Assembly (NCBI RefSeq): GCF_001707755.1
Contig: NZ_MBDL01000008.1
Location: 248,001 to 312,000, forward strand
Length of the DNA stretch: 64,000 nt
Reading direction: 5' to 3'
Origin: Acinetobacter celticus
Lineage (GTDB): Bacteria; Pseudomonadota; Gammaproteobacteria; Pseudomonadales; Moraxellaceae
Positions within the stretch are counted from its first letter, which is position 1; the number at the start of each line of letters is the position of its first letter. Below the pieces are notes generated by a model. The model made no database searches. It was not told where the DNA came from and worked only from the letters and a program-made list of their open reading frames with translations. This document shows, piece by piece, positions 6,973 to 15,988 of this stretch. A program made the translations under genes and the position numbers.

Positions 6973-9761
6973 AACCGTGCCTCCATCTGACAGATTTTAA
7001 TCAAACCACGAATTTCAGGTAGACATGAACCACAATTTCCACCAGCTTTTAAACACGCTGTGACTTGTTTTTCATCGGTGATATTTTTGGCTTTGATGGT
7101 TTCAATCATGCGGTTTTTCCCGACTTTAAAACAACTACAAACCAAAGCCCCCTCACTGTTCCCCATCGACATCGGTTGCCCTGCAAGTAAGGCTTTACGG
7201 TGCATCGCACTCAAGCGTTCCCGCTTAAACAAACTTGCAACCCAATCCCGATCAGGCAATAAAGCTTTAGGTGCAATATATAAACTTGCAATTAAAATGC
7301 CATTTCTAAGCACAATGTTATGACTGATATATGCCGATGGATCTTCTACATTCAGCCACTCAAAACTTTCATCCTCAAAAGCTAAAAGTTCTTTGAGCTT
7401 TTCAGTGGTCGCAGACATTTTTCGACGATCTGCCAACTCATAACGGGTGGCTTTTGCTGTGGTAATTTTGGTCCACCACACCATTTTATCCACTGCATTT
7501 TTTGTATAATGTTCAAAACCTTGACGAACATATAACACGCCTTGCCACTGTGTATAAAAAGGCTGAATAATGACAGGTGTATGTTTAAATTCAGGCTCGC
7601 CCGAAATTGCATCCACCACAGGATTGACCACTTTACCAATTCTCGCATCGGATGCTGTTTGCTCTGTCCAATGAATGGGGGCAAAAACCTGTCCACGGCG
7701 GATTTTATCGCTCAGCACGACACGTAAGATACAACTGCCCCATTTCGATTTTACTTCAACCAATTCAGTGTCTTTTAAACCAAACTTCAAAGCATCCTGA
7801 GGATGAATCTCGCAATAGGGTTCAGCTTTATGGGTACTTAAATTGGCGGATAAACCTGTACGGGTCATAGTATGCCATTGGTCCCGAATTCGACCTGTAT
7901 TTAAAATCAAGGGGTATTCACTGTCGGTTTGATGTACAGGATGAACGACGGACGTGGCAATAAATTTGGCTTTCCCATCGGCATGACTGAAATGTCCATC
8001 AGCATACAAACGCGCCACAGCATCTTCTTTTTGTTCGCTTGACCATACAGGCCATTGAATCGGTGCTAAATTTTGATAATCAGTGATGCTTAAATTTGTT
8101 AATCCCTTTAAATTAAAATATCGAAAAATAGTTTCATCCGTTCTGTTGGTCAGTTCTACATTTTGATAGGCCGATAATTGTGCATGTTCTGTAAAAATGT
8201 CATGGCTACTGGTGAAATCAAAGCCATCAAAACCCATTTTTTTTGCCACTTGCGCAATTGCCCACCAATCTGGCTTAGTTTGCTCAGGTGCATCTAAAAA
8301 AGCATTCTGACGAGAAATACGTCGTTCTGAATTCGTGACCGTACCTTCTTTTTCGCCCCATGCCAGTGCAGGTAAAAGCACATCTGCATATTGTGTCGTA
8401 TCTGTTTCTGCACAAATATCAGATACCACCACAAACTCACACTTTTCTAAAGCACGCTTTACTTGATCAGCATTGGGTAAACTCACCACAGGATTGGTCG
8501 CCATAATCCAAATCGCTTTAATTTCACCTGCTTCAACAGCTTCAAATAAATCAACTGCCTTTAAACCTGCTTTTTGTGCAATGTATGGACTATTCCAAAA
8601 TTCCTGAACCAATTGTTGATGTTTAGGATTTTCAATCTCCATATGCGCCGCCAACATATTGGCAAGCCCGCCAACCTCACGACCACCCATCGCATTTGGC
8701 TGTCCTGTCATTGAAAATGGTGCAGCACCAAGTTTGCCAATTTTCCCTGTTAACAGATGACAGTTGATAATACTGTTGGCTTTATTTACGCCTTGTGAAG
8801 ATTGATTAACCCCCATCGAAAATAAAGTCATGACTTTTTCAGTCTGAGCAAACTTTTGATAAAACAATTCTAATTTTTCGAGAGAAATTCCTGTTTTTTT
8901 TGCCACGTCGTAAATAGAGGATTCACTGTGGCTACTGTCCAAAGCAGCTGTTAAACCTTGGGTATGTGCTGTGACAAAATCGGCATCGGTTGCATCATTT
9001 TGATGCAAATATTGCAATAGACCATTAAACAGTGCGACATCCTGTCTGGGTAAAATCGGTAAGTGTAAGTCTGCGGCTTCACAGGTTGCAGTAAAACGTG
9101 GGTCTATCACCACCACGAATAAATCCCGCTCTTCTTTGGCTTTCATAATCCGTTGATATAAAACAGGATGACACCAAGCTGTGTTTGAACCAACCAAAAC
9201 CACCATATTGGTATGTTCAAAATCTTCATAACTTGCAGGGACAATATCTTCCCCGAAAGCACGTTTATGTGCTGCGACAGCAGAAGACATGCACAGTCGT
9301 GAATTGGTGTCGATATTAGCTGTACCCAAATAACCTTTCACAAATTTATTGACGACATAATAATCTTCAGTCAACAATTGCCCCGACACATAAAAAGCAA
9401 CACTTTCACGCCCATACTGATCAATACAATGCTGAAATTTCTCTGCAATTTTTGTAGTGACTGTATCCCAATCAGATTTTTCTCGTTGTTCTTTTCGCCC
9501 TATCATCGGCTGTAAAACACGACTTTCCAAACCAAGTGTATCGGCTAAATTACTGCCTTTAATACACAATTTCCCAAAATTGGCAGGATGATGAATATTC
9601 CCTGTGACCGTGACTTTTTGCCCCAAAGTCCCCGTTTGTACCGTAGCCGTCACGCCACAACCCACACCACAGTATGGGCACGTAGAATCTGTGGTTTTAA
9701 TATTATTGTCAGTATGACTTTCTGTGGAGCCGTGCAGTTCCATCATGGGGATACTCTTCAT
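6969..9761 (-). CDS. nasA: Assimilatory nitrate reductase catalytic subunit NasA
   Basis: Cytoplasmic Mo-bisMGD enzyme reducing nitrate to nitrite for nitrogen assimilation. 930 aa. An N-terminal [4Fe-4S] site is formed by C28, C31, C35 and C66 (CPYCGVGCG...KLCIKG). The molybdopterin oxidoreductase core follows, with NTNSRLCMSSAV and SMGVNQSSQGVNKANSI. A C-terminal BFD-type [2Fe-2S] domain has C875-x-C877 and C910-x2-C913. The extra [2Fe-2S] domain marks the assimilatory NAD(P)H-linked type. The ATG has AAGGAG at good spacing. It is downstream of the NirD-like/FAD protein, its likely electron donor, and coupled to mobA. Confidence 0.95.
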   Translation of the reverse strand: MKSIPMMELHGSTESHTDNNIKTTDSTCPYCGVGCGVTATVQTGTLGQKVTVTGNIHHPANFGKLCIKGSNLADTLGLESRVLQPMIGRKEQREKSDWDTVTTKIAEKFQHCIDQYGRESVAFYVSGQLLTEDYYVVNKFVKGYLGTANIDTNSRLCMSSAVAAHKRAFGEDIVPASYEDFEHTNMVVLVGSNTAWCHPVLYQRIMKAKEERDLFVVVIDPRFTATCEAADLHLPILPRQDVALFNGLLQYLHQNDATDADFVTAHTQGLTAALDSSHSESSIYDVAKKTGISLEKLELFYQKFAQTEKVMTLFSMGVNQSSQGVNKANSIINCHLLTGKIGKLGAAPFSMTGQPNAMGGREVGGLANMLAAHMEIENPKHQQLVQEFWNSPYIAQKAGLKAVDLFEAVEAGEIKAIWIMATNPVVSLPNADQVKRALEKCEFVVVSDICAETDTTQYADVLLPALAWGEKEGTVTNSERRISRQNAFLDAPEQTKPDWWAIAQVAKKMGFDGFDFTSSHDIFTEHAQLSAYQNVELTNRTDETIFRYFNLKGLTNLSITDYQNLAPIQWPVWSSEQKEDAVARLYADGHFSHADGKAKFIATSVVHPVHQTDSEYPLILNTGRIRDQWHTMTRTGLSANLSTHKAEPYCEIHPQDALKFGLKDTELVEVKSKWGSCILRVVLSDKIRRGQVFAPIHWTEQTASDARIGKVVNPVVDAISGEPEFKHTPVIIQPFYTQWQGVLYVRQGFEHYTKNAVDKMVWWTKITTAKATRYELADRRKMSATTEKLKELLAFEDESFEWLNVEDPSAYISHNIVLRNGILIASLYIAPKALLPDRDWVASLFKRERLSAMHRKALLAGQPMSMGNSEGALVCSCFKVGKNRMIETIKAKNITDEKQVTACLKAGGNCGSCLPEIRGLIKICQMEARL

Positions 9762-9795
9762 GGATGCTCCTTAATCTAAATTGCTTTTTTAATTC

Positions 9796-9814
9796 CCCCT
9801 CCTTTTAGGAGGGG
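9796..9814. repeat. Intergenic G/C-rich hairpin between nasA and the upstream gene
   Basis: In the 70-bp gap before nasA, CCCCTCC-TTTTA-GGAGGGG forms a 7-bp perfect stem and is followed by another G-run (GGGGGAGG, 9818-9825). It is far more G/C-rich than its surroundings. On the transcribed (minus) strand no clear U-run follows, so it looks more like an mRNA-processing or REP-like element than a terminator. Confidence 0.45.
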
Positions 9815-9831
9815 TTTGGGGGAGGTTCTCA

Positions 9832-11466
9832 TCACCCTGCTTGTTTTAATGCAAAATCTCGACCAAACAGTAATTTATTGCGAATACTTGAAATTGAGCT
9901 TTGATCTGCAATCAATTCTGCATACCAAGCACCGTCTTCGGTATCACCAAACAACACAGCACCAATCATTTTGTCTTTTTGAATAATGATGCGTTTGTAA
10001 ATCTGACGTTTTTCATCATTCAGAATAATGTCTTCATAATCTTCGGCTGATTCACTATTTTCCAAATCAATTCGACCTGCAGAAAACACATCACAGCCAC
10101 TGACTTTTAACTGCGTGGGTACAGTTGGCGCTTTAAAAGTTAAACTGCCATGCTCTGCCAAATGAGTCGCGCAAATAAAAGCTTGCCCCCACAATGGCTC
10201 AACCAATCCAAAAGTTTGATTACGATGTTCAATACATTCACCGACCGCATAAATACTTGGGTCAAAAGTCTGCATGGTGTCATTTACCATCACGCCACGA
10301 TTGCAACGCAAGCCTGCACTTTGTGCCAAAGTAATATTGGGGCGAATACCGACAGCAAACACGACTAAATCTGCATCGATGATTGTGCCATCTTTCAGTT
10401 TAATCTGACTGACATGCCCATCCTGACCCATCAATTCTGCGGTATTGGCTTCAGTGATGATCGAAATACCTTTCGCTTCAATACTGTGACGCAGCATTAC
10501 ACTTGCTCTACTATCAAGCTGACGCTCCATAATTCGATCCATCAAATGCAATACGGTGACATTCATTCCTCGTTGCTTTAAACCATAGGCTGCTTCAAGC
10601 CCCAACAATCCACCACCAATCACCACCGCATTTTTTTTGTTTTTGCAATAATCAAGCATGGTCTTCACATCGTAAATATCACGGAAGCTGATTACACCTG
10701 TTAAATCTGCACCTGAAATAGGCGGAATAAAGGGTTTTGAACCTGTGGCTAAAATCAAACGGTCATAATCCACTACCTGACCTTTTTGGGTATAGACTTG
10801 CTTCCGTGGGCGATCAATTTTCACAGCAGGATCATCGGCAATAAAATTGATATTTTTCGACTGATACCATGAATATGGATGCAACATAATATCTTCAATG
10901 GTTTTTTCACCTGACAAAACAGGCGACAACATAATGCGGTTATAATTACCCCATGGTTCTTCACCGATCACGGTAATATCATAACGATCAGGTGCCATAT
11001 CTAATAAATCTTCCAAGCAACGCATACCTGCCAAACCATTACCAACCAAAACAAGTTTGGTTTTTTCTTGCGATGCCACATTATTGGTAATATAGGTTTT
11101 TTGTGCTATCGGGCAGACAAAAACATCGCCATTTTCAATTTTGCTTGGAAATACCAATAGTTTCTGTTCTTTATCCTCTAAACAACGCCCCGTCGCTAAA
11201 CTAAAATGTTGCTTATAAATTGGCGATGCGACTACACGTTCACCTTGTAAATCACCCAAAATTCCCCGTGACATCACAAAAGCTTGGCTAAAAGGGTCTT
11301 GGTTGCTTAAAGCATATATTCGCTTTTCATTCCCGACACGGAATAAAGCAATTTGTTGCTGATTGATGATTGCTCCAACGCCTGTATTCGGCGTGATATC
11401 ATCGAGTTGGCAGACTTTAATCCAATCTAATTCAGCGATTGGATTCACGCTTTTTAAAATAGTCAT
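9832..11466 (-). CDS. NirD-like domain fused to a FAD/NAD(P)H reductase (nitrate/nitrite reductase electron-transfer protein)
   Basis: 544 aa. Residues 1 to about 118 look like NirD, the small subunit of NADH-nitrite reductase (GDLQGERVVASPIYKQHFSLATG). They lack the Cys/His ligands of a true Rieske cluster, as in other NirD. Residues about 135-535 are a pyridine-nucleotide disulfide-type oxidoreductase: FAD loop VLVGNGLAGMRCLEDLLD, NAD loop AVVIGGGLLGLEAA, and VFAVGIRPN. Lying between nirB and nasA, it most likely passes NAD(P)H electrons to NasA and/or acts as NirB's small subunit. AAGGAG precedes the ATG. The role split is inference. Confidence 0.8.
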   Translation of the reverse strand: MTILKSVNPIAELDWIKVCQLDDITPNTGVGAIINQQQIALFRVGNEKRIYALSNQDPFSQAFVMSRGILGDLQGERVVASPIYKQHFSLATGRCLEDKEQKLLVFPSKIENGDVFVCPIAQKTYITNNVASQEKTKLVLVGNGLAGMRCLEDLLDMAPDRYDITVIGEEPWGNYNRIMLSPVLSGEKTIEDIMLHPYSWYQSKNINFIADDPAVKIDRPRKQVYTQKGQVVDYDRLILATGSKPFIPPISGADLTGVISFRDIYDVKTMLDYCKNKKNAVVIGGGLLGLEAAYGLKQRGMNVTVLHLMDRIMERQLDSRASVMLRHSIEAKGISIITEANTAELMGQDGHVSQIKLKDGTIIDADLVVFAVGIRPNITLAQSAGLRCNRGVMVNDTMQTFDPSIYAVGECIEHRNQTFGLVEPLWGQAFICATHLAEHGSLTFKAPTVPTQLKVSGCDVFSAGRIDLENSESAEDYEDIILNDEKRQIYKRIIIQKDKMIGAVLFGDTEDGAWYAELIADQSSISSIRNKLLFGRDFALKQAG

Positions 11467-11515
11467 GCAAATTCTCCTTGATTTTATTCAGTGCAAATAC
11501 TTAGCTTTCAACCGC

Positions 11516-14062
11516 TTAAGCTTCAACCATCGCAATACGGCTCACATCACGTTCTGCTGTGGTTTTTGGACGGATTTGCCCACGTTCAGAGGCAAACTGA
11601 ATATGTGGATCATTTTGTTGTTCAGCTTTTGCATTAATAAAGGTGATAAAGCGTTTACGTACTTCAGGGTCTTCAATTGCAGTACGCCATTCATCCTGAT
11701 AAGTGCCAACCACGTGCGACATACGGCGTTCCAATTCATCCGCTATGTCTAAAGAATCATCAATCACGACGGCTTTTAGATAATCCAAGCCCCCTTCCAT
11801 GTTGTCACGCCATACTGAAGTTCGTTGTAAACGGTCTGCGGTTTGCACATAGAACATAAAGAAACGGTCGATATAGCGAATTAAAGTTTCCGTATCCAAG
11901 TCGGAAGCCAATAATTCTGCATGACGAGGTTTCATCCCACCATTACCACAGACGTATAAATTCCAACCTCGTTCTGTAGCAATCACACCGACATCTTTAC
12001 TTTGTGCTTCAGCACACTCACGGGTACAGCCTGAAACCGCCATTTTAAGTTTATGTGGTGAACGTAAACCCTTATAACGATTCTCTAAAAAGATCGCTAA
12101 GGCCATAGAATCATCAACGCCATAACGACACCATGTACGACCCACGCAAGATTTAACGGTACGTAGTGATTTACCGTAGGCATGACCTGATTCAAAGCCT
12201 GCATTGATGAGTTTTTCCCAAATATCAGGCAATTGATGCACTTGCACCCCAAATAAATCAATGCGTTGCCCACCTGTTATTTTGGTATACAAGCCATAAT
12301 CTTTCGCTACTTGCCCAATGGCAATTAAACCTTCAGGGGTAATTTCCCCTCCTGCGATTCGTGGCACAACCGAATAAGAGCCATCTTTTTGAATGTTGCC
12401 CAAGTAATAATCATTACTGTCCTGTAGACCTGCATGAGTGGGTTTTAAAACAAAATCGTTCCAACAAGATGCTAAAATATTCGCTACCGTTGGTTTACAA
12501 ATATCACAACCTAAACCATGCCCATGTTGATGGATTAAATCACCAAAGGTTTTAATTTCATTGACTCGCACCAAGTGATAGAGCTCTTGACGTGAATAGG
12601 CAAAATGCTCACATAGATGATTATTAACCGTTACCCCTTGACGCTGTAATTCAGATTTTAAAACCTGTGTCACCAAGGCTGAACAACCGCCACACGCCGT
12701 TGCGGCTTTGGTGCATTTTTTTAGTGCACCCAATGAGGTTGAACCCTCTGCAATTGCCGAACAAATATCTGCTTTAGACACATTATTACATGAACAAATC
12801 GTTGCGCTGTCGGGCAGTAAATCAACACCACTTCCGCCACTTTTAGAAGGTGCATTGGTATACCCTGGCATAATCAAACTTTCAGGGCTTTCTGGAACAG
12901 CCAAGCCATTCAGCATCATTTGTAAAAGGTCGTTATATTCTTTGGCACAACCAACCAAAACTGCACCCAAAAGTTTAGTTTTTTCAGCATTCACCACGAT
13001 TTTTTTATAAATCATGGCATCTTCATCTGCATAAAAATAACTGAGTGCATTCGGTGTTATGGCGTGTGCATCACCGACTGATGCCACATCAACACCCATT
13101 AGTTTCAGCTTGGTGCTCATGTCTGCACCTAAAAATGCAGTGCTTGTTTGTGACATCACGTGCTTGGCTGCAATACGTGCCATGTCATAGCCAGGTGCAA
13201 CCAAACCATAAATTTTATTTTGCCATAATGCACATTCACCAATGGCGTAAATGTCTTCATCTGAGGTTTGGCAATAATCATTAATACTGATTCCGCCACG
13301 CTCCCCCATGTTCAAACCACTTTGACGCGCCAATTCATCACGTGGGCGAATGCCTGCGGAGAAGAGAATGATGTCTGTTTCAAGCTCTGAACCATCACCA
13401 AACTTCATCACATGTGTGGTTGATGTACCCTCTTCAATGGATGATGTCGCTTTTTGGGTATGGACTTTCACGCCTAAATTTTCGATTTTTGAACGTAAAA
13501 CTTTGCCGCCCAAATCATCAATTTGTACCGCCATTAAACGGGGTGCAAATTCCACCACATGGGTGTCTAAATCTAAATCTCTTAATGCTTTGGCTGCTTC
13601 TAATCCAAGCAGACCACCACCAATGACCACACCTGTTTTAGCATTTAAACTTGCAGCACGAATGGCATCAAGGTCATCAATTGTCCGATATACAAAGCAA
13701 TTTTTACGTTCATTGCCCGGAATCGGTGGAACAAAAGCATAAGAACCTGTTGCTAAGATCAATTTATCATAGGCAATCACATCACCATGATTGGTTGTAA
13801 TGCTTTTATTGATACGATCAATGGCAACCGCTTTGGTGCTTAAACGCAAATCTATTCCATAAGCATCTGCAAAATCACTACGGCATAAGGTTAAATCTTT
13901 GACAGATTTTCCTGAGAAATATTCAGTTAAATGCACACGGTCATAGGCTAAACGAGATTCTTCAGCAAGGATGGTGATTTCCACTTCATCGCCTGCATGC
14001 TCAAGCACCGATTCGATAAATTTGTGACCCACCATACCGTGACCAATCATGACTAATTTCAT
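11516..14062 (-). CDS. nirB: Assimilatory nitrite reductase large subunit NirB
   Basis: Reduces nitrite to ammonium with NADH. Domains in order: FAD/NADH oxidoreductase (GHGMVGHKFIE near the start, GVVIGGGLLGLEAAKAL around 150), BFD-type [2Fe-2S] (CSCNNV...CGGC, about 430-470), a second Cys-rich region (LGCDICKP), and the ferredoxin-type siroheme-[4Fe-4S] half with CVGRTWC and GCTREC providing the four cluster cysteines. Length 848 aa is standard. I start at MKLVMIG (14062), not the TTG at 14077, because GAGGAGAATTGAA lies directly ahead of this ATG. It lies 35 bp after narK, in the same operon. Confidence 0.95.
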   Translation of the reverse strand: MKLVMIGHGMVGHKFIESVLEHAGDEVEITILAEESRLAYDRVHLTEYFSGKSVKDLTLCRSDFADAYGIDLRLSTKAVAIDRINKSITTNHGDVIAYDKLILATGSYAFVPPIPGNERKNCFVYRTIDDLDAIRAASLNAKTGVVIGGGLLGLEAAKALRDLDLDTHVVEFAPRLMAVQIDDLGGKVLRSKIENLGVKVHTQKATSSIEEGTSTTHVMKFGDGSELETDIILFSAGIRPRDELARQSGLNMGERGGISINDYCQTSDEDIYAIGECALWQNKIYGLVAPGYDMARIAAKHVMSQTSTAFLGADMSTKLKLMGVDVASVGDAHAITPNALSYFYADEDAMIYKKIVVNAEKTKLLGAVLVGCAKEYNDLLQMMLNGLAVPESPESLIMPGYTNAPSKSGGSGVDLLPDSATICSCNNVSKADICSAIAEGSTSLGALKKCTKAATACGGCSALVTQVLKSELQRQGVTVNNHLCEHFAYSRQELYHLVRVNEIKTFGDLIHQHGHGLGCDICKPTVANILASCWNDFVLKPTHAGLQDSNDYYLGNIQKDGSYSVVPRIAGGEITPEGLIAIGQVAKDYGLYTKITGGQRIDLFGVQVHQLPDIWEKLINAGFESGHAYGKSLRTVKSCVGRTWCRYGVDDSMALAIFLENRYKGLRSPHKLKMAVSGCTRECAEAQSKDVGVIATERGWNLYVCGNGGMKPRHAELLASDLDTETLIRYIDRFFMFYVQTADRLQRTSVWRDNMEGGLDYLKAVVIDDSLDIADELERRMSHVVGTYQDEWRTAIEDPEVRKRFITFINAKAEQQNDPHIQFASERGQIRPKTTAERDVSRIAMVEA

Positions 14063-14097
14063 TTCAATTCTCCTCAAATTTTCTTATTTTTTTGCGA

Positions 14098-15477
14098 TTA
14101 AGCTGCGTGATTTTGTTTAGTGCTTTGTGCAAGGCTTTGTTCAAGATCGTGGCGCTCAAGAACAGCGGCTTCAAACAATTTTTGTTCTTTTTCTTTATGT
14201 TCAACCGAGAAACGAATCATCAAGACACAACTTGCAGCGATCACCACCAAACCACCCAACACCATCAATGTAGTTTGAATATCAAGCATACCTTTCAATA
14301 AGAAACCTGCTGCCACTGCTCCGACATTACCGCCTGCACCAATAATGCCTGCCACACCACCTAAAGCATCACGGTCAATAAATGGAACAAGTGCATAGGT
14401 GGCACCACATGCCATATGCGTAAATAGTGCAAATACTGTCATTGCGAGGATGGCAAAAACCGCAGTATTCATTTGAGAGAAGACCACCAAAAATACACCT
14501 TCCATCAAGATCATCAGGAAAAGTACTTTAGTACGACCATCCAAACCTTTTTTTGTTGCGACTTTATCTGAAACAATGCCACCTAAAGCACGAGCAAATA
14601 AAGCAAGTAAACCGAAAATTCCTGCTGCCAATCCTGCTTCTTTTAAACCAAACTGAAAATTATCGACGTAGTACAGAGCAATAATGTTATGAATAAAAAT
14701 TTCAATACCAAAACATGCCGCATACGCCCCAAAGAGAATCCAAACGCGATAGTTACGTGCAGCGTGCATTAAAATCGCAATGCCACCTTTTTTATCACTG
14801 CCGACTTGAATACCTTGTGCACGTAATTCTTTAAAATCGCCTTGTGGGCAATCTTGCGTAAATTTCCAATACATCACACCAACAAGCAACATCAATACGC
14901 CCGGCACAATCAGCGCAATTCTCCAACCCATTGCCTGTTCAACACCAAACATCACTAAAGCCGCTAACATTAAGGGCATTAAAGCCTGTGTCGCACCACC
15001 ACCTGCATTTCCCCAACCTGCTGTGGTTGCATTTGCTGTTCCTACGACATTCGGTGCAAACATAATGCTGGTGTGATATTGCGTAATTACAAAACTGGCA
15101 CCAATTGCACCAATGAGTAAGCGGAAAAATAAGAAGGATTCATAACTGTTGGCAGATGCCACACCAAACACAGGAATACTGCCGATGATTAATAGTGCGG
15201 TATAAGTTTTACGTGGCCCGTATTTGTCACAAAGTGGGCCAACAATCAGACGAACTAAAATGGTAATCGCAACTGCTGCAATATTAATATTGGCAATTTG
15301 ATCTTTAGTCAGATGAAATTCACCTGCAATCACAGGCATGAGTGGTGCACAGGCAAACCATGCAAAGAAACAGACAAAAAAAGCGAGCCAACTCATGTGG
15401 AAGGCTCGCATCGCTGCGCTATTAAAATTTAAAAGACTTATTTTTGTAGCTTTCTTAGCATCTAAATTTGAAGACAT
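14098..15477 (-). CDS. narK: Nitrate/nitrite transporter, NarK/NasA-type MFS
   Basis: 459 aa inner-membrane major facilitator with about 12 hydrophobic segments. NarK signatures are visible: RLIVGPLCDKYGPRKTY after segment 2, the glycine-rich nitrate signature TAGWGNAGGGATQALMP in segment 5, and GGIIGAGGNVGAVAAGF in segment 11. The start has AGGAAAAGG ahead. It is the first gene of the nitrate operon, preceded by a leader of about 120 nt, an ANTAR-type hairpin and a sigma-54 promoter, so it is probably made only under nitrogen limitation with nitrate present. The role is nitrate uptake for assimilation. Confidence 0.93.
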   Translation of the reverse strand: MSSNLDAKKATKISLLNFNSAAMRAFHMSWLAFFVCFFAWFACAPLMPVIAGEFHLTKDQIANINIAAVAITILVRLIVGPLCDKYGPRKTYTALLIIGSIPVFGVASANSYESFLFFRLLIGAIGASFVITQYHTSIMFAPNVVGTANATTAGWGNAGGGATQALMPLMLAALVMFGVEQAMGWRIALIVPGVLMLLVGVMYWKFTQDCPQGDFKELRAQGIQVGSDKKGGIAILMHAARNYRVWILFGAYAACFGIEIFIHNIIALYYVDNFQFGLKEAGLAAGIFGLLALFARALGGIVSDKVATKKGLDGRTKVLFLMILMEGVFLVVFSQMNTAVFAILAMTVFALFTHMACGATYALVPFIDRDALGGVAGIIGAGGNVGAVAAGFLLKGMLDIQTTLMVLGGLVVIAASCVLMIRFSVEHKEKEQKLFEAAVLERHDLEQSLAQSTKQNHAA

Positions 15478-15600
15478 AACCTTTTCCTACCTGAACTGAA
15501 CGTGTGGGTTTTCTGTGATGCAGACATTGCATCTCAGAGCGATCAGAGCGGACATCGTTGGCCGTCTTACAAATTTCTTATGAGAGTCGTCTTTGACTCG
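15478..15600 (-). promoter_or_regulatory. narK operon leader RNA, predicted target of NasT
   Basis: Taking the sigma-54 site at 15611-15626, transcription should begin near 15600. The transcript would open almost immediately with the hairpin GAGTC-AAAGAC-GACTC at 15584-15599. Its 6-base loop has A at position 1 and G at position 4, the pattern recognised by ANTAR proteins. A second stem, GATGC/GCATC (15517-15533) with loop AATGTCT, could be the partner hairpin. I see no classical terminator with a U-run, so the antitermination mechanism is not fully explained by sequence. Confidence 0.6.
15584..15599 (-). promoter_or_regulatory. ANTAR-type hexaloop hairpin
   Basis: Perfect 5-bp stem closed by a C-G pair around loop AAAGAC (A1, G4), read on the minus strand. 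Its position at the predicted 5' end of the nitrate operon mRNA, with an ANTAR regulator gene next door, is strong context. Binding by NasT is inference. Confidence 0.6.
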
Positions 15601-15610
15601 AAATAGATAA

Positions 15611-15626
15611 TGCACTTAGTGTGCCA
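15611..15626 (-). promoter_or_regulatory. Predicted sigma-54 promoter of the narK-nirB-nasA-mobA operon
   Basis: On the minus strand TGGCACACTAAGTGCA matches TGGCACG-N4-TTGCW at the -24 element and at GC of -12, with exact GG-N10-GC spacing. The predicted start is near 15600. An NtrC-like palindrome is centred about 178 bp upstream, a usual enhancer distance. Confidence 0.7.
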
Positions 15627-15769
15627 ATGCTTTAAATAAAAATTTAATTATTTGATTTTTATATATTTATTATTTTTTAAACTCTATTTTACTGTTATTT
15701 AAGATACCTAAATTAAAATAATGATGACTTTAAAAATGCTTTGTTAATGTTCATCTTGCGCTAATCAAG

Positions 15770-15786
15770 TGCATCATGATGATGCA
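15770..15786. promoter_or_regulatory. NtrC-like 17-bp palindromic site shared by two divergent promoters
   Basis: TGCATCATGATGATGCA is a perfect palindrome (8+1+8) and resembles the enteric NtrC site TGCACCA-N3-TGGTGCA in length and outer bases. It lies about 170-190 bp from both predicted start points (near 15600 leftward and near 15959 rightward), so one enhancer could serve both sigma-54 promoters. Similarity to NtrC sites is from memory of the consensus. Confidence 0.6.
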
Positions 15787-15932
15787 TACCCCATAAGCCA
15801 TTATTTTTCATAATTTTATATATTTATAAATTTTGTATAAAATCTTTTATTTAAGCTTTATATTATTGAAATATATAACGAATAATCTATCCATCCAAAT
15901 AAGTGCTTAAGGTTTATAAGAAACAGTATGAC

Positions 15933-15948
15933 TGGCATCTTATTTGCT
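15933..15948 (+). promoter_or_regulatory. Predicted sigma-54 promoter of nasT-nasS
   Basis: TGGCATCTTATTTGCT matches TGGCACG-N4-TTGCW with exact GG-N10-GC spacing. The predicted transcript start near 15959 is 30 bases before the nasT ATG. It rules out the TTG codon at 15944 as the start of nasT, since that codon lies inside the -12 element. Confidence 0.68.
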
Positions 15949-15988
15949 TGTTTATAGCTATAATTTTTTAAGTTTCAGCCATTTTCCA

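Noticed and set aside
15944-15988. Longer N-terminus of NasT beginning at TTG 15944
   Set aside because: The codon lies inside the predicted sigma-54 -12 element and the extra residues do not resemble a receiver domain start.
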